Assembly (NCBI RefSeq): GCF_016862275.1
Contig: NZ_BOMQ01000020.1
Span: 1 to 64,000 of the forward strand
DNA: 64,000 bases
Reading direction: 5' to 3'
DNA from: Actinoplanes nipponensis
Lineage (GTDB): Bacteria > Actinomycetota > Actinomycetes > Mycobacteriales > Micromonosporaceae
Part shown: one piece after another, positions 32,310-38,705 of the stretch
Position numbering within the stretch: position 1 is the first letter of the stretch
How the letters are laid out: every line of letters begins with the position of its first letter
Made by a program: the position numbers and the translations under genes
Notes under the pieces: model-generated
What the model was told of the DNA's origin: nothing
Database searches by the model: none
The model's input: only the letters and a program-made list of their open reading frames with translations

Positions 32310-32489
32310 TCAGTCCCCGTCCGCGGCCGGCTCCGTGCGGGCCGTGCCCTCCGCGACCCGCGCGTGCAACCGTTCCCTGATCTCGTCCGGCGTGTACGCC
32401 CGGCGCCGGCGCTCCGAGCGTGCCAGCACCACCCCCGTGGCTGTGATCCCCGCAAGCCCGGCCAGTCCCGCTACCTTCCACCAACGCAT
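32310..32489 (-). CDS. small membrane protein (59 aa)
   Basis: An ATG at 32489 opens 59 codons ending at 32310. The product begins MRWWKVAGLAGLAGITATGV, one short TM helix, followed by a basic stop-transfer (RSERRRR) and an amphipathic helix YTPDEIRERLHARVAE. The layout resembles a small anchored protein common in this group, but no function is known. Its start is only 17 bp from the divergent start at 32507, and its stop is 3 bp from the convergent phosphatase stop. Confidence 0.65.
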   Translation of the reverse strand: MRWWKVAGLAGLAGITATGVVLARSERRRRAYTPDEIRERLHARVAEGTARTEPAADGD

Positions 32490-32506
32490 CTGCTGAGGAT
32501 AGACAC

Positions 32507-33151
32507 GTGGTCGCCGACATCAGCCTCGACGAGGCAATGGATCTGACGCGTACGGGTGACATCTGGATCTTCCGCGGCCGCTCCGGCCCGGACCGGGCCA
32601 TCCAGACGCTGACCAACAGCCCGGTCAACCACGTCGGCATGTCGCTGGTCATCGACGACATGCCCCCGCTGATGTGGCACGCCGAGCTGGGCAAGTCGCT
32701 GCCGGACCTGTGGTCGGGCACCTTCCAGCGCGGCGTGCAGCTGCACGACCTGCGCGACGCGGTCAGCGTCTGGGCCAAGCGGTACGGCCAACGCGGCTGG
32801 CTGCGCCAGCTCGAACAGCCGGCGACCGCCGACATGGAGGACAAGGCGCTCAAGACGGTGGCCCGCCTCGACGGCACGCCGTTCCCGTCCAGCGCCCAGC
32901 TCGCCTGGCGCTGGGCCCGCGGCCGGGTGCCTCAGATCCGGCTGCCGTGGCGGGAAGCCGCCGAGGAGGAAGCGGATCTGGAGACGGCGTACTGCGCGGA
33001 GGTGGTGGCGGTGACCTATGAGGACATGGGGCTGCTGCCCCGGGGCAGGCAGCCGAGCTGGTACGACCCGGGGCGCTTCTGGAGCGGGGACGATCTCGAG
33101 CTGTGCGACGGGTACCGGTTGGCGCCGGAGATCGCGGTTCGGGTGGGGTGA
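32507..33151 (+). CDS. papain-like hydrolase of the YiiX/NlpC-P60 superfamily
   Basis: A 214-residue protein in which the His-containing strand comes first (GDIWIFRGRSGPDRAIQTLT, then SPVNHVGMSLVI) and the Cys helix last (ETAYCAEVVAVTYEDMGLL), the circularly permuted order of YiiX/LRAT-like enzymes. Catalytic residues would be His44 and the Cys in TAYCAE. No signal peptide is seen. Relatives are amidases or acyltransferases. GTG 32507 has GAGGA upstream. Confidence 0.72.
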   Translation: MVADISLDEAMDLTRTGDIWIFRGRSGPDRAIQTLTNSPVNHVGMSLVIDDMPPLMWHAELGKSLPDLWSGTFQRGVQLHDLRDAVSVWAKRYGQRGWLRQLEQPATADMEDKALKTVARLDGTPFPSSAQLAWRWARGRVPQIRLPWREAAEEEADLETAYCAEVVAVTYEDMGLLPRGRQPSWYDPGRFWSGDDLELCDGYRLAPEIAVRVG

Positions 33152-33535
33152 GCCTTTCGTACGATTTTCGGTCGTGGGTGGAGGCATGGTGGTGATCGTC
33201 GCTTCCGCCGATTAGGTGTCGTTCCCCCTTGTCGGCTCCGTTCCGCTACCCCTCTGGTGAGATTTGGCCGTATGGCCGGTGCCGCTTGTTGGTTGCGGTT
33301 GTTGGCTCTTGGGCCTTGGTTGGCTTTCTGGCGCTCGTTCGCGGCCTGGGGTGGGTGGATTCGAGGGTGGCCGGTCGGCGTGGTGTTGGTTTCGGGAGCT
33401 GGCTTTGTCTGGCGGCGCATTGACGTCCCGGCGCATCGGCGTCCCGGCGCATCGGCGTCCCGGCGCATCGGCGTCCCGGCGCGCCGGCGCTCCGCCGCGC
33501 CGATGCACCGAGGTGCCGACCGCGCCGGGGTGCTG
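33152..33535. other. intergenic, degenerate edge of repeat region
   Basis: About 380 bp with lower GC than the genes nearby and no convincing gene. It contains a 16-bp tandem repeat (33425-33488). Frames on both strands are open here, but their translations are repeat-derived. The dyad array starts at its right edge. Confidence 0.5.
33425..33488. repeat. 16-bp tandem repeat, four units
   Basis: GTCCCGGCGCATCGGC recurs at 33425, 33441 and 33457, with a variant (GTCCCGGCGCGCCGGC) at 33473. The period is exact. It is not a multiple of three, so it is not a conserved peptide repeat. Confidence 0.8.
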
Positions 33536-34843
33536 GATCTTGGGGCGGCGCGCCGATGGCGACTCGGTTTGGCTCCACAAGATCTGCTGCGGGTGTGTGC
33601 CGTAAGTCGGTCCGGGGGCTCGGGCTCCAGCCCCTGACGCCGAGGTGGTAGATCTTGGGGCGGCGCGCTGGTGCTGACTCGGTTCGGCTTCACAAGATCT
33701 GCCGGGGGCGTGTGCGTGGGTCGGTTTTGGTGCGGTCGCCTTCGTCCTCGAGGCGCCGAGATGCTGGATCTTGGGGCGGCGCGCCGGTGTTGACCCGGTT
33801 TGGCTCTTCAAGATCTGTCGGGGGCGTGGGGCGGGGGTCGGTCTGGCGGCCTCACATTCCTCCTGGGGCCGCCAACGTGGTGGATCTTGAGGTGGTGCGT
33901 CGATGGTGACTCGGTTCGGCTCCGCAAGATCTGCTGCGGGTGTGTGCCGTGAGTCGGTCCGGCGGCTCGGATTTCAGCCTGGACGCCGAGATGCTGGATC
34001 TTGGGGCGGCGCGCCGGTGCTGACTCGGTTTGGCTCTTCAAGATCTGGTGTGGGTGTGTGCCGGGGGTCGGTCTGGTGGCCTCGCATTCCTCCTGGGGCC
34101 GCCAATGCGGTGGATCTTGAGGTGGTGCGTCGATGGTGACTCGGTTTGGCTCCACAAGATCTGGTGTGGGTGTGTGCCGTAAGTCGGTCCGGCGGCTCGG
34201 ATTTCAGCCTGGACGCCGAGATGCTGGATCTTGGGGCGGCGCGCCGGCGTTGACTCGGTTTGGCTCTTCAAGATCTGTCGGGGGCGTGGGCCGGGGGTCG
34301 GTCTGGTGGCCTCACATTCCTCCTGGGGCCGCCAACGCGGTGGATCTTGAGGCGGCGCGTCGATGGTGACTCGGTTCGGCTCCACAAGATCTGCTGCCGG
34401 TGTGTGCCGTAAGTCGGTCCGGCGGCTCGGATTTCAGCCCCGGACGCCGAGGTGGTAGATCTTGGGGCGACGCGCCGGTGTTGACTCGGTTCGGCTTCAC
34501 AAGATCCGCATCTGGCGGGTGCCGTGGGTCGGTCCGGTGCTCCGACGTTCGCCCCATGACGCCGGGATCGTGGATCTTGGGGCGCCGCGCTGGCGCTAAC
34601 TCGTTTGGGCTCCACAAGATCCGCAACGGGCGTGTGCTGCAAGCCGGCCCGGTGCCCCGATGTTCGCCCCCACGACGCCGAGGGGGCGGCGCGCCGGTGC
34701 CGACTCGGCTCGGCTGCACAAGATCTGCCGCGGGGCGTGTGCCGGGGGCGTAGTCGGTGCCTCGGATTCGCCCCCGAGGGGCGCCGACGTGGTGGATCTT
34801 GGGGCGGCCACCGCATGCTGACTCGGTTCGCCTGCACAAGATT
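33536..34843. repeat. array of twelve 49-nt dyads at about 115-bp period, with 230-bp higher-order repeat
   Basis: Each module is 49 nt, bounded by GATCTTG and CAAGATC, with a conserved middle (GGCGGCGCGCCGGTG then TGACTCGGTT). Left arms start at 33536, 33651, 33767, 33883, 33997, 34113, 34227, 34343, 34458, 34573 and 34795. The eleventh module (right arm 34719-34725) has lost its left arm. The last right arm ends in T. Linkers alternate between two types, so modules 3-4, 5-6 and 7-8 form three copies of an exact 230-bp unit. Since 230 is not divisible by three, the many short open frames cannot be one repeated protein. Confidence 0.85.
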
Positions 34844-34918
34844 CACTGCAGCGGGCCGCCGGCGCGTGATTGTCGAGCGCTGCGTTACGGCGCGCCGGGC
34901 CCCGGGTAGTCGTCCGCC

Positions 34919-35299
34919 ATGCTGCGAATCGCGCAATTGACCCTGGATGTCCGGGACATCGAGGTGATGACGGCATTCTGGTCGGCCGCGCTGGGCTACC
35001 GCGTGGAGCGGGACGACGACGGCAACGCCATGCTCCTCCCGCCGGACGACGCCCCGCTGGGCACCCAGCACGTGTGGCTGCAGGCGTCGGCGGCCCCGAA
35101 GGCAGGCAAGAATCGCGCCCACCCGGACCTGACCGCCGACGATCCCGCCGCGGAGGTGGAGCGGCTGATCGCGCTGGGCGCCCGGCCCGCCGACGTGGGC
35201 CAGCGGGGTGACGAGCCGTACGTGGTGCTGGCCGACCCGGAGGGCAACGAGTTCTGCGTGCTGACCGGGTGGCGTGACCCGGCGCTGCGGGCCACCTGA
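34919..35299 (+). CDS. VOC / glyoxalase-like domain protein
   Basis: A 126-residue protein beginning MLRIAQLTLDVRDIEVMTAF, with FWSAALGYRVERDDDGNAML as module one and VLADPEGNEFCVLTGW as module two, the glyoxalase_6 type. The spacing of HPDLTADDPAAEVERLIALG matches actinobacterial members. It begins 76 bp after the last dyad of the repeat array and is closed by a perfect terminator. It resembles the VOC gene at 54408. Substrate unknown. Confidence 0.82.
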   Translation: MLRIAQLTLDVRDIEVMTAFWSAALGYRVERDDDGNAMLLPPDDAPLGTQHVWLQASAAPKAGKNRAHPDLTADDPAAEVERLIALGARPADVGQRGDEPYVVLADPEGNEFCVLTGWRDPALRAT

Positions 35300-35310
35300 C
35301 GGACGACGAA

Positions 35311-35341
35311 AAGGGGCGCCGGGGGAGACCCGGCGCCCCTT
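35311..35341. terminator. bidirectional terminator
   Basis: AAGGGGCGCCGGG (35311-35323) pairs with CCCGGCGCCCCTT (35329-35341) around a 5-nt loop (GGAGA), preceded by an A-run and ending in TT. It lies between the convergent VOC and DEAD-box genes and can serve both. Confidence 0.8.
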
Positions 35342-35352
35342 GCCTCGACTGG

Positions 35353-36873
35353 TTACCGGCCGGCGCGGCTGCGCGACGAGAAGGCCGCCGCCCCACCCGT
35401 CGACGACTGGCTGGTGTGGACGGCCGTGGAGCCCGTGCCGCCGCGCCGACCACGGGACGCCGCGCCCTGCGTACGGCCGCTCTGCTCGCCGCCGCGGGTG
35501 GCGCCACCGGTGCGCCCGCCCGTACCGCGGCCACCACCGCCGCCGGCCCGGCTGCCGCCGCCCGTGGACGTGCCGCGAGCACCGCCCGCCGCCGTTCCGC
35601 GCGTGCCGCCCGTGGCCGCGCCGCGGGAACCGCTCGGCCGGCTGCGTCGGGGCTGTCCGCCGCCGTTGGACTCCTCGGCCGGCTCGGGCACCGGGGACAC
35701 CGGCGCGCTGTAGGTGCGCTCGCCGGGGGCGAGCTGCGCGAGCAGCGCGTCGCCAGGGCGGGCCTTGCTGGTGGTCGGCTTGATGCCGGCCTTGCGGGTG
35801 AGGTCGCGCACCTCGCTCTGCTGGTCGTCGGTCATCAGCGTGATGACTGTGCCCTGCGCGCCGGCCCGGGCCGTACGGCCGGAGCGGTGCAGGTACGCCT
35901 TGTGCTCAACCGGCGGGTCCGCGTGGATCACGATCGCCACGTCGTCGACGTGGATGCCGCGGGCCGCGATGTCGGTGGCCACCAGCGTCTGCGCGCTGCC
36001 GTCGGAGAACGCCGCCATGTTGCGGTTGCGGGCGTTCTGCGCGAGGTTGCCGTGCAGCTCCACCGCGGGCACGCCGGCCTGCACGAGCTGGCGGGTCAGC
36101 GTCTTGGCCCGGCGCTTGGTGCGGGTGAACACCACCGTGCGGCCCGGCGCCGCGGTCAGGTCGACCAGCACCGGGAAGCGGTCGTCGTGGCGGACGTGCA
36201 GCACGTGGTGGGTCATCTCGATCGGGGCTTCCGCCGCCGAGTCGACGTGGTGCGTGACCGGCTTGTGCATGAACCGCTTGACCAGCACGTCGACGCCGTT
36301 GTCGAGGGTCGCCGAGAACAGCATCCGCTGGCCGTTGGCCGGGGTGCCGTCCATGAGGCGCTTGACCACCGGCAGGAAGCCCAGGTCGGCCATGTGGTCG
36401 GCCTCGTCCAGGACGGTGATCTCGACCGCGTCCAGGCTGGCGTAGCCCTGCTGGATGTGGTCGGCCAGCCGGCCCGGGCAGGCGACGAGGATGTCGACGC
36501 CGGCCTTCAGGCCCTTGATCTGCGGGTTCGCGCCGACGCCGCCGAAAACGGTGAGGGTGCGCAGGCCGAGCGTCGCGGCCAGCGGGGCGATGGTCGCCTC
36601 GATCTGGGTGGCGAGCTCGCGGGTCGGGGCCAGGATCAGCGCGCGGGGCCGGGTCGGGCGCCGCGGCGACTTGCTCTCGGCCAGCCGGGCCAGCACGGGC
36701 AGGACGAACGCGTACGTCTTGCCGGAGCCGGTGCGGCCGCGGCCGAGCACGTCGCGCCCGGCGAGCGAGTCCGGCAGCGTCGCGGCCTGGATCGGGAAGG
36801 GGGTGGTGATGCCGAGGTCGGCGAGCGCCGCGGCAAGCTTCGTGGGCACGCCGAGGTCGGTGAACGAGGACAT
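35353..36873 (-). CDS. DEAD-box ATP-dependent RNA helicase
   Basis: A 506-residue helicase. A Q motif (TPFPIQAATLP) is followed by motif I GRTGSGKT (46-53), PTRELA, GG, PGR, VLDEADHM (motif II), SATL (motif III) and the second RecA domain ending HRSGRTARAG. The last 110 residues are Gly/Arg/Ser/Thr-rich with RGG-like repeats (GGTRGTAAGGARGTSTGGG), a disordered RNA-binding tail typical of actinobacterial DeaD/RhlE proteins. It unwinds structured RNA, often under cold or ribosome-assembly stress. Its long leader is structured. Confidence 0.93.
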   Translation of the reverse strand: MSSFTDLGVPTKLAAALADLGITTPFPIQAATLPDSLAGRDVLGRGRTGSGKTYAFVLPVLARLAESKSPRRPTRPRALILAPTRELATQIEATIAPLAATLGLRTLTVFGGVGANPQIKGLKAGVDILVACPGRLADHIQQGYASLDAVEITVLDEADHMADLGFLPVVKRLMDGTPANGQRMLFSATLDNGVDVLVKRFMHKPVTHHVDSAAEAPIEMTHHVLHVRHDDRFPVLVDLTAAPGRTVVFTRTKRRAKTLTRQLVQAGVPAVELHGNLAQNARNRNMAAFSDGSAQTLVATDIAARGIHVDDVAIVIHADPPVEHKAYLHRSGRTARAGAQGTVITLMTDDQQSEVRDLTRKAGIKPTTSKARPGDALLAQLAPGERTYSAPVSPVPEPAEESNGGGQPRRSRPSGSRGAATGGTRGTAAGGARGTSTGGGSRAGGGGGRGTGGRTGGATRGGEQSGRTQGAASRGRRGGTGSTAVHTSQSSTGGAAAFSSRSRAGR

Positions 36874-36958
36874 GTAGGTGTGAACTCCGTAAGTCTGAAG
36901 GGGTCGTCCTGCCCGGCGCAGACCTCACGGGTCGCGGCGCGTGGTGGTCGATCCAAAG

Positions 36959-36987
36959 GCGGCCCGAGGCAGAACTGGGCGGGCCGC
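36959..36987 (-). promoter_or_regulatory. hairpin in the leader of the helicase gene
   Basis: GCGGCCCG (36959-36966) pairs with CGGGCCGC (36980-36987) over a 13-nt loop, about 90 nt upstream of the helicase ATG. A structured 5' region is common for RNA helicase genes that autoregulate, but here it is only a visible dyad. Confidence 0.4.
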
Positions 36988-37120
36988 GAGATCAAGTGTA
37001 CGCGCTGATCGGTAGCAACCGCGCCGCACCCGGCTGTGACCCTGCCTGCACCCCCTGACGCTCACCGTTTCTGCTCAGGGCCGGATTCCCCCACCGGCCG
37101 GTATCCGAGGAGAGACCCCC

Positions 37121-37969
37121 ATGAGCGGTGCCGCTGTCATCGACCGCCGTCGCGAGGACGTCGTACGGGCGCACATGCCGCTCGTCGGTCATCTGGTCCG
37201 CGAGATGCTGGCCCGGGTGCCCGCCCACGTGAACCGCGACGACCTGCTCTCGGCCGGGTACGCGGCCCTGGTGGCCGCCGCCCGTGGCTTCGACGAGGCG
37301 CGCGGGGTGCCGTTCGCCCGGTTCGCCGCGGCCCGGGTCCGCGGCGCGCTGCTGGACGAGCTGCGCGGACTGGACTGGGCCAGCCGCTCGGTGCGGCAGC
37401 GGGCCCGGCGTACGGACGTCGCCCGGCAGGAGCTGACCGCCGAGCTGGGCCGCACCCCGACCGCCGCCGAGGTCGCCGCGCACCTGGGGTGCACGGTCGA
37501 GGACATCGAGTCCGCCGACGACGACGTGCAGCGCGCGGTGGTGTTCAGCCTGCAGGGCTTCGCCACCGCCGGGGCCGACGACATGGTGACCGAGCCCAGC
37601 GCGGGCCCGGAGGAGCTGCTGATCCGCCGGGAGCGGCTCGGCTACCTGCGGCACGCCGTCGACGTGCTGCCGGACCGGCTGCGTGCGGTGGTCATCGGCT
37701 ACTTCTTCGAGGAGCGGCCGATGGCCGAGATCGCCGAGGAGCTGCGGGTCACCGAGTCGCGGGTGTCGCAACTGCGCGCCGAGGCGCTGGCCCTGCTCAA
37801 GGACGGTCTCAACACGCACCTGGACCCGGCCCTGGCGGCGCAGAGCCCGGCCAAGGACGGGTGCGTGGCGCGGCGCCGGGCGGCGTACTACGACCAGATC
37901 GCCGAGCGCGGCGGCCTGCGCGACCGGCTGGCGCTGACCGGCGCCGACGGCCTGCCGGTGGCCGCCTGA
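37121..37969 (+). CDS. sigma-70 family factor, FliA/WhiG class (paralogue 1)
   Basis: A 282-residue sigma factor. Region 2 reads RAHMPLVGHLVREML, DDLLSAGYAALVAAARGFD and FARFAAARVRGALLDELRGL, followed by WASRSVRQRARR, the FliA/WhiG signature. Region 3 is ELTAELGRTPTAAEVAAHLG, and region 4 is RPMAEIAEELRVTESRVSQL. A C-terminal extension of about 45 residues after HLDPALAAQ is shared with the paralogue at 41103. FliA-class sigmas direct flagellar or sporulation genes in motile-spore actinomycetes. It is divergent from the helicase gene. Confidence 0.88.
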   Translation: MSGAAVIDRRREDVVRAHMPLVGHLVREMLARVPAHVNRDDLLSAGYAALVAAARGFDEARGVPFARFAAARVRGALLDELRGLDWASRSVRQRARRTDVARQELTAELGRTPTAAEVAAHLGCTVEDIESADDDVQRAVVFSLQGFATAGADDMVTEPSAGPEELLIRRERLGYLRHAVDVLPDRLRAVVIGYFFEERPMAEIAEELRVTESRVSQLRAEALALLKDGLNTHLDPALAAQSPAKDGCVARRRAAYYDQIAERGGLRDRLALTGADGLPVAA

Positions 37970-38001
37970 GACCGGCCGGCCGGGCCGGCCCCAGGCGCGG
38001 G

Positions 38002-38523
38002 TCAGGCGTTGGCGCAGGTGCCGGCCTTCTTCTGGGCCGCGATCGCCCGGTCGGCGCCCTTGGCGTAGAGGGCCAGGCCCTCCCGGGCGGGTTCGAGCTT
38101 CCAGGAGTCGCCCTCGTAGACCATCGTGTAGGACTGGGCCGCGACGAGCTGCTTGGCGATCACGACCGCCTTGTCGGCGCCCTCCATCCGGGCGCTGGAG
38201 AGCTGGATGGCCAGGCCCTTGCGGGAGCAGGCGGTGTTGAGCTTGATGTAGTCGGCCTTGGTGATGGCCTGCTTGCCGGCGGCGGTGTACATGTCCCAGG
38301 CGCCGGCGAAGTCGCCGCCGCTGAACCGGTCGAACACGGTCTGCGCGGCGGCCTTGGCGCCCTCGATCGTCTTGGGCTGCGGTCCGCCCGCGGCCGCGGC
38401 GGCGGCGTTGCCGGCCGGGGCGTCTTCCTGGTCGTCGTCGGAGCAGGCGGTGGTCAGGGCGACGGTGGCGACGGCGATGAGCGCCAGCGCGCCGAGGCGT
38501 CGGAACGGGTGGCTGTGGTTCAT
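38002..38523 (-). CDS. small lipoprotein, NTF2-like/DUF4878-like
   Basis: A 173-residue precursor from ATG 38523. The signal peptide LGALALIAVATVALTTAC has a Cys in the lipobox position, followed by an acidic and Ala-rich linker. The mature domain (AAAQTVFDRFSGGDFAGAWD, then AAGKQAITKADYIKLNTAC) resembles NTF2-like lipoproteins that sit on the outer face of the membrane. Cysteines at LNTACSRKG and GTCANA may pair. The function is unknown. It is convergent with the sigma gene. Confidence 0.75.
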   Translation of the reverse strand: MNHSHPFRRLGALALIAVATVALTTACSDDDQEDAPAGNAAAAAAGGPQPKTIEGAKAAAQTVFDRFSGGDFAGAWDMYTAAGKQAITKADYIKLNTACSRKGLAIQLSSARMEGADKAVVIAKQLVAAQSYTMVYEGDSWKLEPAREGLALYAKGADRAIAAQKKAGTCANA

Positions 38524-38655
38524 GCACCGCTTAATGTCGATGGACCATCCGGCGTAACGGCCAGGCCCCGCGCTGACGGATTCCTGACACCTTCCGGCCG
38601 TCCCGTTACCTGCGTCACGGACTCGCGCGGCGGCGGAGGCATCGGCTATTCTGAG

Positions 38656-38696
38656 CGTTTCCACGGAAACGAAAAAAGCGACCATAAAAGGTCGCT
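38656..38696. promoter_or_regulatory. two hairpins upstream of the HelD gene
   Basis: CGTTTCC-ac-GGAAACG spans 38656-38671, and AGCGACC-ataaaa-GGTCGCT spans 38677-38696. An A6 run precedes the second. Read on the minus strand this is a stem followed by six T, an intrinsic terminator in that direction. Read on the plus strand they are leader hairpins just before the helicase start. Confidence 0.6.
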
Positions 38697-38705
38697 GACC
38701 TCGGA

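Noticed and set aside
33808..34385. Open frames of 78-115 codons inside the dyad array
   Set aside because: They recur at 230-bp offsets in different reading frames and exist on both strands, as expected from a non-coding repeat free of stops.
33536..34843. CRISPR array
   Set aside because: The period is about 115 bp, modules are 49-nt dyads, linkers are not unique spacers but two recurring types, and no cas genes are present.
37040..37120. FliA-type promoter upstream of the first sigma gene (CTCA, then GCCGGTAT)
   Set aside because: The spacing of about 19 nt is too long for a FliA-class promoter and the -10 match is partial.
38600..38705. Rifampicin-associated element upstream of helD
   Set aside because: The hairpins seen do not match the inverted repeat I remember for that element.
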